Source of the DNA: Superficieibacter sp. HKU1 | Lineage (GTDB): Bacteria > Pseudomonadota > Gammaproteobacteria > Enterobacterales > Enterobacteriaceae | Reading direction: 5' to 3' | Length of the DNA: 64,000 nt | NCBI RefSeq assembly: GCF_029319185.1 | Contig: NZ_CP119754.1 | Span: 3,224,001-3,288,000, forward strand | Part shown: piece by piece, positions 27,551 to 36,064 of the stretch | How positions within the stretch are numbered: position 1 is the stretch's first letter | How the letters are laid out: every line of letters starts with the position of its first letter | Made by a program: the position numbers and the translations under genes | The notes under the pieces: generated by a model | The model's database searches: none | Told to the model about the DNA's origin: nothing | The model's input: only the letters and a program-made list of their open reading frames with translations

Positions 27551-29014
27551 ATGTTCAGGCAGTTGAAAAAAACGCTGATAGCCACTCTTATCGCCACGCT
27601 AACGCTGGGACAGACGCTGCCCGTCTTCGCCGATCCCGCAGATACGCTGCCGGATATGGGCACCTCCGCAGGAAGCACGCTCTCCATTGCTCAGGAACTG
27701 CAAATGGGAGATTATTACGTTCGCCAGCTTCGCGGCAGCGCACCGTTAATCAACGACCCTTTACTGGTTCAGTATATTAACTCGCTGGGTATGCGGCTGG
27801 TCGCGCACGCCAACTCCGTACGTACGCCGTTCCACTTCTATCTGATTAACAATGACGAAATTAACGCCTTTGCCTTTTTTGGCGGTAATGTGGTCCTGCA
27901 CTCTGCCCTTTTTCGCTATGCCGACAACGAGAGCCAGCTGGCCTCGGTGATGGCGCACGAAATTTCCCACGTGACTCAGCGCCACCTGGCGCGTGCGATG
28001 GAAGATCAAAAAAACAGCGCGCCGCTGACCTGGGCGGGCACGCTGGGGTCGATCCTGCTGGCGATGGCCAGTCCACAGGCCGGGATGGCGGCGTTGACCG
28101 GAACGCTGGCCGGTTCTCGCCAGGGAGTAATCACCTTTACCCAGCAAAACGAACAGGAAGCGGATCGCATCGGCATTCAGGTGCTGCAACGTTCCGGATT
28201 CGATCCGCAGGCGATGCCTGGTTTTCTGGAGAAGCTGCTGGATCAGGCGCGCTACTCGTCCCGCCCGCCGGAAATTTTGCTCACTCACCCGCTGCCGGAA
28301 AGCCGTTTATCCGATGCCCGTAACCGCGCAAATCAGATGCCAACCGTGGTTGTTCAGTCGTCAGCCGATTTTTACCTGGCGAAAGTCCGCGCGCTGGGGA
28401 TGTACAATTCCGGACGTAACCAGCTCACCAGTGATATGCTGGATAGCTGGATGAAAGGCAATATTCGCGAGCAGCATGCCGCGCAGTATGGCCGGGCGCT
28501 GCAGGCCATGGAAGCTGGCCGCTTTGACGAAGCCAGCCAGACGTTACAACCGCTGCTGAAAGCTGAACCGAATAATGCCTGGTACCTTGACCTGGCGACG
28601 GATATCGATCTGGGGCAGAAGAAAGCCGCTGACGCCATAAACCGGCTGAAGAATGCACGCGAGATCCGCACCAATCCGGTCCTGCAGCTTAACCTTGCCA
28701 ACGCCTATGTGCAGGCCGGTCAGACCCGCGAAGCCGCAACCATCCTCAATCGTTATACCTTCACTTATAAAGACGATCCTAACGGCTGGGATCTGCTGGC
28801 AGAAGCCGAGGCGGCAAACGGTCATCGCGATCGTGAACTGGCTGCCCGTGCGGAAGGCCAGGCGCTACTGGGACGTCTTGACCAGGCCATTACGCTACTG
28901 AGCAGCGCCAGCGCGCAGGTTAAGCTCGGCAGTCAGGAACAGTCGCGCTACGATGCGCGTATCGATCAGTTACGCGCCCTGCAGCAGCGCTTCCGCCCGT
29001 ATGAAAAAATGTGA
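27551..29014 (+). CDS. bepA: BepA, periplasmic M48 metalloprotease/chaperone
   Basis: Protease-chaperone that promotes assembly of LptD and degrades stalled outer-membrane proteins. The 487-residue protein has a signal peptide (about 1-27), an M48 domain with HEISH at 136-140 and a distal EADRIG glutamate, and a C-terminal TPR region (about 310-487). I start at ATG 27551, which gives the E. coli length and a proper signal; the frame is open to 27371 without a ribosome site. yfgD follows 9 bases after the stop. Confidence 0.96.
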   Translation: MFRQLKKTLIATLIATLTLGQTLPVFADPADTLPDMGTSAGSTLSIAQELQMGDYYVRQLRGSAPLINDPLLVQYINSLGMRLVAHANSVRTPFHFYLINNDEINAFAFFGGNVVLHSALFRYADNESQLASVMAHEISHVTQRHLARAMEDQKNSAPLTWAGTLGSILLAMASPQAGMAALTGTLAGSRQGVITFTQQNEQEADRIGIQVLQRSGFDPQAMPGFLEKLLDQARYSSRPPEILLTHPLPESRLSDARNRANQMPTVVVQSSADFYLAKVRALGMYNSGRNQLTSDMLDSWMKGNIREQHAAQYGRALQAMEAGRFDEASQTLQPLLKAEPNNAWYLDLATDIDLGQKKAADAINRLKNAREIRTNPVLQLNLANAYVQAGQTREAATILNRYTFTYKDDPNGWDLLAEAEAANGHRDRELAARAEGQALLGRLDQAITLLSSASAQVKLGSQEQSRYDARIDQLRALQQRFRPYEKM

Positions 29015-29023
29015 GGAATGTTC

Positions 29024-29383
29024 ATGTCCGACACGGTAACGATTTATCATAACCCTCGCTGCTCTAAAAGCCGCGACACCCTGAGCCTGCTGAAATCGAA
29101 CGGCATCGACCCGCACGTAGTGCTCTATCTGGAAACCCCGCCGGATGCGGCCACCCTGCGCGAGCTGTTAACGATGCTCGGTATGACCGACGCGCGGGAA
29201 CTGATGCGCCAGAAAGAAGACCTGTATCGCTCACTCAACCTGGCTGATGAACATCTGAGCCAGCAGGAACTGATTCAGGCGATGGTGGACAATCCAAAGC
29301 TGATCGAACGCCCTATTGTCGTTAGCAACGGCCAGGCACGGATCGGTCGTCCGCCTGAGCAGGTGCTGGAGATCGTTAACTGA
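29024..29383 (+). CDS. yfgD: YfgD, ArsC-family arsenate reductase homologue
   Basis: A 119-residue glutaredoxin-dependent ArsC-type protein. The N-terminal YHNPRCSKSRDTL holds the catalytic Cys (residue 12), and the RPIVV segment contains one of the conserved arginines, with a further basic site in ARIGRPPE. E. coli YfgD is the same length; it is often labelled arsenate reductase but lies outside any ars operon. I start at ATG 29024 because GAGG at 29013-29016 is spaced correctly; the ATG two codons earlier is too close. Confidence 0.9.
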   Translation: MSDTVTIYHNPRCSKSRDTLSLLKSNGIDPHVVLYLETPPDAATLRELLTMLGMTDARELMRQKEDLYRSLNLADEHLSQQELIQAMVDNPKLIERPIVVSNGQARIGRPPEQVLEIVN

Positions 29384-29482
29384 TATTTTCTCCGAGGCGT
29401 CTCGCAAAACGTTTTACTCAGTGCAGCAGGCGTTTTTTTCCATGGTAGAGTCGCCCTGAAATCATTCAGGGGTATGGATGCC

Positions 29483-30409
29483 ATGAGCAAAAGAGCAACC
29501 TCATCACCGCATGACGCGGTTTTTAAAACCTTTTTGACACATCAACAAACGGCTCGCGATTTTCTTGAAATTCATCTTCCGCCCGTTTTACGCGCTATCT
29601 GCGATCTCAGTACGCTACAACTGGAGTCCGGTAGCTTTATTGAAGAAGATTTGCGAGCCTACTTTTCCGATGTCCTTTATTCACTCAAAACAGAAGACGG
29701 CGACAGCTATATCTACGCGCTGATTGAGCATCAAAGTTCACCGGATCGCCATATGACGTTTCGTCTTATGCGTTATGCCATTGCCGCTATGCAACGGCAT
29801 CTGGACGCCGGACATGAAACCTTGCCTCTGGTCATCCCGGTACTGTTTTACCACGGCAACGAAAGCCCTTACCCCTATTCAATGCGCTGGCTTGATGAGT
29901 TTACCCGTCCCGATATCGCGCAAAAACTTTATAGTGGGGCTTTTCCGCTGGCCGATATTACCGTCATTCCTGATGATAAAATCATGCAACATAAACGAAT
30001 GGCGATTCTTGAACTGCTGCAAAAACACATCCGCCTGCGCGATTTGGCGGAACTGACAGAGCAACTGGTCACGCTTCTGCCTCTGGGATACACTACCCAC
30101 AATCAGTTAAAAACGCTGCTGAATTACATGGTACAAGCCGGGAGCACCCGCGATCCAGAAGCGTTTATTCGCCAACTGGCTCACCGCTCGGCAGAACATA
30201 AGGAGACGCTAATGACGATTGCAGACTATCTGGAACAGAAAGGACGCGAACACGGACGTCATGAAGGGAAGTTGCAGGGCATTCAGGAGGGAAAACAGGA
30301 AGAAGCACTTCGGATCGCACAATTAATGCTACAAAAAGGGCTCAGTCCCGCGCTGGTGATGGACATGACCGGCCTCTCTGAAGCACAGCTTCCAGAATAC
30401 CAGCATTAA
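29483..30409 (+). CDS. Rpn-family PD-(D/E)XK nuclease (recombination-promoting/transposase-like)
   Basis: A 308-residue protein of the Rpn/YhgA-like family. The N-terminal nuclease fold reads HDAVFKTFL, then FSDVLYSLKTEDGDSYIYALIEHQSSP, which supplies the Asp and the Glu-x-Gln of the PD-(D/E)XK site. The C-terminus ends in the usual family tail: a charged EGKLQGIQEGKQEEAL helix followed by GLSPALVMDMTGLSEAQL. RpnA-E of E. coli raise RecA-independent recombination and act as DNA endonucleases. I start at ATG 29483, ten bases after AGGGG. E. coli has no such gene between yfgD and hda, so it is an insertion in the backbone. Which Rpn paralogue it is cannot be said. Confidence 0.85.
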   Translation: MSKRATSSPHDAVFKTFLTHQQTARDFLEIHLPPVLRAICDLSTLQLESGSFIEEDLRAYFSDVLYSLKTEDGDSYIYALIEHQSSPDRHMTFRLMRYAIAAMQRHLDAGHETLPLVIPVLFYHGNESPYPYSMRWLDEFTRPDIAQKLYSGAFPLADITVIPDDKIMQHKRMAILELLQKHIRLRDLAELTEQLVTLLPLGYTTHNQLKTLLNYMVQAGSTRDPEAFIRQLAHRSAEHKETLMTIADYLEQKGREHGRHEGKLQGIQEGKQEEALRIAQLMLQKGLSPALVMDMTGLSEAQLPEYQH

Positions 30410-30424
30410 TGCTCCGGGCCTGGC

Positions 30425-31126
30425 TTACAGGCCCAGAATATCTTTCACGAAGGGAATGGTCAGCTTACGCTGGGCGGTAATCGACGCCCGATCCAGCTGA
30501 TCGAGGGTCATAAACAGCGTGCGCATTTCCCGATCCAGCCGTTTTAACAGAAAACGGCAGACATCTTCCGGCATCTCAAACCCACGCTGGCGCGCGCGTA
30601 ATTGCAAAGCCTGGAGCTTATCTTCATCCGACAGCGGCTGGAGTTTATAAATCTGCCCCCAGTCGAGGCGTGAAGCCAGATCGGGAAGCCCCAGCTTAAG
30701 CTGACGCGGCGGTCTGTCGCCGGTGATCAGCAGGCGCGTTTTACCGGATTCCAGGATGCGATTATAAAGATTGAACATCGCCATTTCCCACGGTTCATCC
30801 CCGGCAATGCACTCGATATTATCAATACACACCAGCGAAAGTTGTTCCATGCCTTCCAGTACTTCGGGCACAAACCAGGTGCGTTTATCCAGCGGGACGT
30901 AACCCACCGCATCGCCGCGCTGGGAGAGTTCAGCGCAGGCCGCATGTAACAAATGGCTGCGCCCTGCTCCTTCGCGTGACCAGAAATAGATATAGCCGCT
31001 GTGATCCTGGCGCAGCACGTTTTGCAATGCGGCCAGCAAAGAGGGGTTATCGCCCGGCCAGAAACTCGCAAAGGTTTCGTCGTCGGGAAGATAGAGTGGC
31101 AGTGAAAGCTGCGCCGGTGTGTTCAG
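30425..31126 (-). CDS. hda: Hda, regulator of DnaA inactivation
   Basis: AAA+ protein that, bound to the DNA-loaded sliding clamp, drives hydrolysis of DnaA-ATP and so prevents re-initiation. With a CTG start at 31126 the product has 233 residues, and the clamp-binding motif QLSLPL sits at residues 6-11, as in E. coli Hda, which also uses CTG. A GAGGT ribosome site lies about six bases upstream. The frame is open to 31171, which would give 248 residues. Downstream are the degenerate Walker A (GREGAGRSHL region), Walker B (LVCIDNIE) and the Arg finger region. It is downstream of uraA in the upp-uraA-hda direction. Confidence 0.93.
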   Translation of the reverse strand: MNTPAQLSLPLYLPDDETFASFWPGDNPSLLAALQNVLRQDHSGYIYFWSREGAGRSHLLHAACAELSQRGDAVGYVPLDKRTWFVPEVLEGMEQLSLVCIDNIECIAGDEPWEMAMFNLYNRILESGKTRLLITGDRPPRQLKLGLPDLASRLDWGQIYKLQPLSDEDKLQALQLRARQRGFEMPEDVCRFLLKRLDREMRTLFMTLDQLDRASITAQRKLTIPFVKDILGL

Positions 31127-31186
31127 ATGGACCTCAATCTGGGCTTCTAAAAATCGCGTTGAGTTTATCACAAAACGGTTGTCTGA

Positions 31187-31212
31187 GAACCGGGTGGATC
31201 GCCACCCGGTTC
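31187..31212. terminator. Perfect 11-bp hairpin between uraA and hda
   Basis: GAACCGGGTGG and its complement (31187-31197, 31202-31212) enclose a 4-nt loop. No clear T-tract follows on either strand, so it may be an RNA-stability or pause element rather than a full terminator. Confidence 0.5.
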
Positions 31213-31226
31213 TACACTCGCCTTCA

Positions 31227-32507
31227 CTATGCGTCGCTGTCGGTGGCGTCCAGTACGACTTCTTCCGGGCGCAACACGCTGATCAGCTTGAAGATCAGGC
31301 TCAGCGCCACGCCAACCACGGTCGCCAGCGCCATCCCTTTTAGCTCTGCCGCACCGATGTGTACTTTCGCGCCGCTAACGCCGATGATCAAAATGACCGA
31401 GGTCAGGATCAGGTTTTGCGCTTTGCTGTAGTCAACTTTTGACTCGATCAATACGCGGATACCGGATGCGCCAATCACGCCGTACAACAGTAGCGAGACG
31501 CCGCCCATTACCGGCAGCGGAATGATCTGAATGGCCGCGGCCAGTTTTCCCACGCAGGAGAGCAGGATGGCGATAATCGCTGCCCCGCCGATCACCCAGG
31601 TGCTGTAAACGCGGGTGATCGCCATCACGCCGATATTTTCACCGTAGGTGGTGTTTGGCGTGGAGCCAAAGAAACCAGAAACGATGGTCGACAGCCCGTT
31701 AGCAAACATTGAACGGTGGAGGCCCGGATCGCGAATCAGGTCCTTTTTGACAATATTGGCGGTAACCACCAGGTGCCCGACGTGTTCGGCAATCACCACC
31801 AGCGCGGCAGGCAGAATGGTGAAAATCGCAAACCACTCAAAGCGCGGGGTGTAGAACGTCGGCAGCGCAAACCAGTGCGCTTGTGCAATGGGCGTGGTAT
31901 CCACAACACCCATCACGAAGGAGAGTGCATAGCCCACCAGGACGCCAATCAGGATCGGGATAATCGCCAGGAAGCCGCGGAACAGCACCGAACCAAAGAC
32001 GGTCACGCCCAGCGTCACCAGCGAAATGATAATGGTTTTGGTATCCGCAGATTGCCCATCCGGCGGCAGCAGGCCCGCCATATTGGCCGCTACGCCTGCC
32101 AGCTCAAGCCCGATGACCGCAACAATGGCCCCCATCGCCGCAGGCGGGAACATCACATCCAGCCAGCCGGAACCTGCTTTTTTGACGATGAAGGAGACCA
32201 GGCAAAACAGCACGCCGCACATAATGAAGCCGCCGAGCGCCACTTCATAACCCAGCGGCAGAAGCAGCAACACCGGGGAAATAAAAGCAAAGCTCGACCC
32301 TAAATAGGCCGGAATTTTGCCTTTACAGATAAAGAGATAAAGCAGCGTACCGACGCCGTTGAATAACAGCACGGTTGCGGGGTTAATATGAAACAGAACA
32401 GGCACCAGCACGGTTGCGCCAAACATGGCGAACAGATGCTGCAAACTAAGCGGGATCGTCTGTAAAAGCGGCGGTCTTTCACTTACCCCGATAGCACGGC
32501 GCGTCAT
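31227..32507 (-). CDS. uraA: Uracil:proton symporter UraA
   Basis: Inner-membrane nucleobase permease (NAT/NCS2 family) that imports uracil with a proton. The 426 residues predict 14 membrane segments of the 7+7 fold; the NAT signature region and the conserved Glu in AEHVGHLVVT and GSTPNTTYGENIGV are visible. Three residues shorter at the C-terminus than the E. coli protein. It follows upp, whose product converts the imported uracil to UMP, with a hairpin in the 83-base gap. Confidence 0.96.
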   Translation of the reverse strand: MTRRAIGVSERPPLLQTIPLSLQHLFAMFGATVLVPVLFHINPATVLLFNGVGTLLYLFICKGKIPAYLGSSFAFISPVLLLLPLGYEVALGGFIMCGVLFCLVSFIVKKAGSGWLDVMFPPAAMGAIVAVIGLELAGVAANMAGLLPPDGQSADTKTIIISLVTLGVTVFGSVLFRGFLAIIPILIGVLVGYALSFVMGVVDTTPIAQAHWFALPTFYTPRFEWFAIFTILPAALVVIAEHVGHLVVTANIVKKDLIRDPGLHRSMFANGLSTIVSGFFGSTPNTTYGENIGVMAITRVYSTWVIGGAAIIAILLSCVGKLAAAIQIIPLPVMGGVSLLLYGVIGASGIRVLIESKVDYSKAQNLILTSVILIIGVSGAKVHIGAAELKGMALATVVGVALSLIFKLISVLRPEEVVLDATDSDA

Positions 32508-32546
32508 AGTATTACCTCTGAGTGTTGTATGTGGGTTGTTTTACTC

Positions 32547-32580
32547 AAAAAAAAGCCGACTCTCAAAGTCGGCTTTTTTT
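32547..32580. terminator. Intrinsic terminator or attenuator between upp and uraA
   Basis: An 8-bp stem AGCCGACT/AGTCGGCT (32554-32561, 32567-32574) with a 5-nt loop, A's before it and T's after it on the plus strand. On the minus strand it would end or reduce read-through from upp into uraA. Confidence 0.8.
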
Positions 32581-32590
32581 ATTTATTCAT

Positions 32591-33217
32591 TTACTTGGTA
32601 CCAAAGAGCTTGTCACCGGCATCGCCGAGGCCCGGAATAATGTATCCGTGCTCGTTAAGCCCCTGATCAATGGATGCGGTATAGAGCTCGACGTCCGGAT
32701 GCGCTTTCTCCAGCGCGGCAATACCTTCCGGTGCGGCGACCAGTACCAGCACCTTAATGCTGGAGCAGCCAGCGTTTTTCAGCAGGTCGATAGTGGCGAT
32801 AACGGAACCGCCGGTCGCCAGCATAGGGTCAACGATCAGCGCCATACGCTCATCAATATTAGAAACCAGTTTCTGAAAGTACGGTACGGGTTCAAGCGTT
32901 TCTTCGTTACGGTACATACCTACTACGCTGATGCGCGCGCTCGGTACGTTCTCCAGTACACCTTCCATCATCCCCAGACCCGCACGCAGGATTGGCACCA
33001 CGGTGATTTTTTTACCTTTGATCTGGTCAATCTCTACCGGGCCGTTCCAGCCTTCGATAGTCACTTTTTCCGTTTCCAGATCGGCAGTCGCTTCATAGGT
33101 CAGCAGACTACCCACTTCAGAGGCGAGTTCGCGAAAGCGTTTAGTGCTGACATCCTGCTCACGCATCAGACCCAGCTTGTGTTTGACGAGTGGGTGTTTC
33201 ACTTCAACGATCTTCAT
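32591..33217 (-). CDS. upp: Uracil phosphoribosyltransferase Upp
   Basis: Forms UMP from uracil and PRPP in pyrimidine salvage. The 208-residue protein carries the PRPP-binding motif ALIVDPMLATGGS and the uracil-binding C-terminal GYIIPGLGDAGD. The ATG at 33217 follows AAAGGAGA; the frame is open to 33244. First gene of the upp-uraA unit. Confidence 0.97.
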   Translation of the reverse strand: MKIVEVKHPLVKHKLGLMREQDVSTKRFRELASEVGSLLTYEATADLETEKVTIEGWNGPVEIDQIKGKKITVVPILRAGLGMMEGVLENVPSARISVVGMYRNEETLEPVPYFQKLVSNIDERMALIVDPMLATGGSVIATIDLLKNAGCSSIKVLVLVAAPEGIAALEKAHPDVELYTASIDQGLNEHGYIIPGLGDAGDKLFGTK

Positions 33218-33425
33218 TCTCTTTCTCCTTTGAGGGGCAGCCACAAAAAAATCGACGGATTATACCGCCTTTCTTTTAGTCAACAATGTTTTTTTGTTTG
33301 ATGTCGATCAAGCATATGCGTGCAAAAGAAAATTTTGATTATTAATTAAAGAGTTACATGAAGGAAGATCAGCGAAACACATATGGGGCACGCTTTCGCA
33401 AGTTGAAAGACGGCGATAGCGTAAG

Positions 33426-33455
33426 AAAAAAGCGGTCAGCCAGCGACTGACCGCT
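33426..33455 (-). terminator. Terminator of the bglK-GH1 operon
   Basis: A perfect 9-bp stem AGCGGTCAG/CTGACCGCT (33431-33439, 33447-33455) is followed on the minus strand by five T's. It lies 10 bases past the GH1 stop codon. Confidence 0.85.
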
Positions 33456-33465
33456 AAACCGCGGA

Positions 33466-34896
33466 TTACAGTTTTTCGCCGTTAGTGGCAATCACCTGCT
33501 GATACCAGTCGAAGGATTTTTTGCGGCTACGCGCCAGCGTGCCGTTGCCATCGTTGTCTTTGTCGACGTAGATAAAACCGTAGCGTTTTTTCATCTCGCC
33601 GGTGCCGGCGGAAACCAGATCGATACAGCCCCACGGCGTATAGCCCATCAGCTCCACGCCATCTTCCACGACCGCTTTTTTCATTTCGGCAATGTGCGCA
33701 GAGAGATAGTCGATACGATACTGGTCGTCGACCGAACCGTCTTTTTCCAGCACATCGATCGCGCCAAAACCATTTTCAACGATAAACAGCGGCAGTTGAT
33801 AGTGATCCCAGAACCAGTTCAGGGAGTAGCGCAGGCCCACCGGGTCAATCTGCCAGCCCCAGTCGGATTTCTGCACGTGCGGGTTGGAGACCAGGCTCTT
33901 CGTTTCGTCGTAATCCAGCTGCGGGTTATCGGCGGTCGCTTTAGTGGCAAACGACATATAGTAGCTAAAACCAATGTAGTCGACGCAGCCCTGCTTCAGC
34001 GCGGCGAGATCGTCTTCGGTGATATCCAGTTTAAAACCGCGACGATCAAAGTATTTCAGCAGATGCTGCGGGTAGCTGCCGCGGACGTGAACATCGGTGA
34101 ACCAGTAACGACGATGCATCGCATTCATCGCCATCATCATGTCGTTTGGCGCACAGCTCAGCGGGTAGATCGGGCACATGGCAATCATGCAGCCCACCAG
34201 CAGCGACGGATTGATCTCTTTTGCCGCTTTCACCGCCAGCGCGCTGGCGACCAGTTCATAGTGCGCCGCCTGATACATTACCGGCTCACGATCTTCGTCA
34301 GGCGCATATTTCAGCCCGGAGTTGGTGAACGGGGCAAAATCTTCGTGATAGTTAGCCTGGTTGTTGATCTCGTTAAAGGTCATCCAGTACTTCACTTTAT
34401 GCTGATAGCGGGTAAAGACCACCTTTGCGAAACGCACGAAGAAGTCGATCAGCTTGCGGTTACGCCAGCCGCCGTATTCTTTGACCAGGTGATATGGCAT
34501 CTCGAAGTGAGAAAGCGTAATCACCGGCTCGATACCGTGCTTCAGGCATTCGTCGAACAGATCGTCATAGAACTGCAGGCCCGCTTCATTCGGCTCCAGC
34601 TCATCACCCTTCGGGAAAATACGCGTCCAGGCGATTGAGGTACGGAAGCATTTGAAGCCCATTTCGGCAAACAGCGCGATATCGTCTTTATAGCGATGGT
34701 AAAAATCGATGGCTTCGTGGTTAGGGTAGTTTTTCCCCGGCAGCACGCCGTCGGTAATTTCACGCGCTACGCCATGCGCGCCGGCAGTCATGACATCAGC
34801 CACGCTCGCGCCTTTACCGCCCTCCTGCCAGCCGCCTTCCAGCTGATGCGCTGCGACCGCGCCGCCCCACAGAAAACCTTCTTTAAATCCAGTCAT
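33466..34896 (-). CDS. 6-phospho-beta-glucosidase, glycoside hydrolase family 1
   Basis: The 476-residue (beta/alpha)8 enzyme has the GH1 N-terminal signature FLWGGAVAAHQLEGGW, the acid/base Glu in MTFNEINNQ and the nucleophile Glu in FIVENGFG. The C-terminal KKRYGFIYVD segment is typical of 6-phospho-beta-glucosidases such as AscB and BglA, which split phosphorylated cellobiose and aryl-beta-glucosides. The upstream gene, a beta-glucoside kinase, would supply the 6-phosphorylated substrate inside the cell, so this pair does not need a PTS permease. The pair is inserted between upp and purM, where E. coli has none. Exact substrate is inference. Confidence 0.9.
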   Translation of the reverse strand: MTGFKEGFLWGGAVAAHQLEGGWQEGGKGASVADVMTAGAHGVAREITDGVLPGKNYPNHEAIDFYHRYKDDIALFAEMGFKCFRTSIAWTRIFPKGDELEPNEAGLQFYDDLFDECLKHGIEPVITLSHFEMPYHLVKEYGGWRNRKLIDFFVRFAKVVFTRYQHKVKYWMTFNEINNQANYHEDFAPFTNSGLKYAPDEDREPVMYQAAHYELVASALAVKAAKEINPSLLVGCMIAMCPIYPLSCAPNDMMMAMNAMHRRYWFTDVHVRGSYPQHLLKYFDRRGFKLDITEDDLAALKQGCVDYIGFSYYMSFATKATADNPQLDYDETKSLVSNPHVQKSDWGWQIDPVGLRYSLNWFWDHYQLPLFIVENGFGAIDVLEKDGSVDDQYRIDYLSAHIAEMKKAVVEDGVELMGYTPWGCIDLVSAGTGEMKKRYGFIYVDKDNDGNGTLARSRKKSFDWYQQVIATNGEKL

Positions 34897-34906
34897 GTTC
34901 TCTCCC

Positions 34907-35800
34907 TCATGAACGATCGTCGTTTAACGATCGGTGTTGCTGATTGAAATAGTAAACTGCGCCGATCAATCCGGCGTCATTGCCGTGACTGACGGTATCG
35001 ATGTATTCCGCAATGCCGAACCAGGCCAGATGTTGGCGCAGCAGCGCCAGGAAACCCGGGCGTTCGACGATGCCGCCGCCGATCAAAATCGTCTGCGGAT
35101 CGAATAAATTAACGAGGTTATACAGGCCGGTGCCGAGGCCGTTAAAGAAATCCGTCACCAGCCGATGACAGACGACATCGCCCGCATCATAGCGGTCGAA
35201 AATCTCCTCGCCGGTAACCTCCTCCAGCGCTTTGCCGACATGTTCGGCGTAGCGATAGCGTAAAACGCGTAGCGTGCAGTTTTCATTCATGGAATAGCGA
35301 CGCACGTCGCGGGAACCGGGGCGTTCGGTTTGCATATAGCCAAACTCGCCTGCGCGAAAACGCGCGCCGTGCACCAGCTGGTTATTACAGAAAATCGCCC
35401 CGCCGATGCCGGTACCGATGGTTAATACGAGGAAGTTGGCCATCTCCGCGCCTTTGCCCTGCCAGCGTTCGGCCAGCAGCACGCAATTAGCGTCATTCTC
35501 AATGGCAACGGGAAGTCGGACCTTTTCCTCCAGCCACTGTTTGATAGCGAAATTATCAAATTTGCGGATTGCACCGCCCATTGAAATAAAGCCAGTGTGC
35601 GGGTTGACGTAGCCTGGCGCGCTGATGGCTATCCCTTCACACTCGGGATGGGCGGTTATCCAGGCCAGCATGGCCTGTAAAATCTGGTCGCCATCGCTGT
35701 CGTTAATTATCTGCTTTCCCTTTTCCAGCAGCTCACCGTTGTCAGCGATCACGCCCATTTTTAACGCGGTGCCACCAATATCAAATGCGGCAATTTTCAT
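34907..35800 (-). CDS. bglK: Beta-glucoside kinase BglK (ROK family)
   Basis: ATP-dependent kinase that phosphorylates the 6-hydroxyl of cellobiose and other beta-glucosides. The 297-residue ROK-family protein shows the N-terminal phosphate loop FDIGGTALKMG, the conserved ENDANC segment, the catalytic region LTIGTGIGGAI and IDTVSHGNDAGLIGAVY near the end. It has the same length as, and closely resembles, Klebsiella pneumoniae BglK. The usual ROK zinc-site Cys cluster is not seen. The stop lies 10 bases from the GH1 start, so the two form an operon; LacI-type operator sequences lie upstream. Confidence 0.88.
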   Translation of the reverse strand: MKIAAFDIGGTALKMGVIADNGELLEKGKQIINDSDGDQILQAMLAWITAHPECEGIAISAPGYVNPHTGFISMGGAIRKFDNFAIKQWLEEKVRLPVAIENDANCVLLAERWQGKGAEMANFLVLTIGTGIGGAIFCNNQLVHGARFRAGEFGYMQTERPGSRDVRRYSMNENCTLRVLRYRYAEHVGKALEEVTGEEIFDRYDAGDVVCHRLVTDFFNGLGTGLYNLVNLFDPQTILIGGGIVERPGFLALLRQHLAWFGIAEYIDTVSHGNDAGLIGAVYYFNQQHRSLNDDRS

Positions 35801-35859
35801 CCTGTTACGTCCCCCTGCATCCCGTCAGCACCGGTTTTGCGCTTTTTGCCACGAAAAAA

Positions 35860-35871
35860 GAAACCGGTTTC
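35860..35871. promoter_or_regulatory. LacI/GalR-type operator upstream of bglK
   Basis: GAAACCGGTTTC is a perfect 12-bp palindrome centred on CG, the form of LacI-family operators; AscG of E. coli binds a nearly identical sequence. Related ACCGGT or CCCGGT sites with flanking TTT lie at 35830-35835 and 35920-35925. No LacI-family gene is in the window, so the regulator would act from elsewhere. Confidence 0.65.
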
Positions 35872-35992
35872 ATTGGCATCATGATGACTCATGAGCGCGG
35901 AGGCAAGCACAAGAATGTACCCGGTTTCATTTTCGTGAACGGTATCAAATTTGTCCCTGCCGGCACGGTAAACTGCCTGACGCAATGCAGGC

Positions 35993-36008
35993 TCGCAAAC
36001 GTTTGCTT
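35993..36008 (+). promoter_or_regulatory. PurR operator upstream of purMN
   Basis: A perfect palindrome GCAAACGTTTGC at 35995-36006 within TCGCAAACGTTTGCTT matches the PurR consensus. It lies about 57 bases before the purM start. Confidence 0.88.
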
Positions 36009-36064
36009 TCCCTGTTAGAATTGCGCCGATTTTATTTCTATCGCAAACGCGTGGGGACTCAGCA

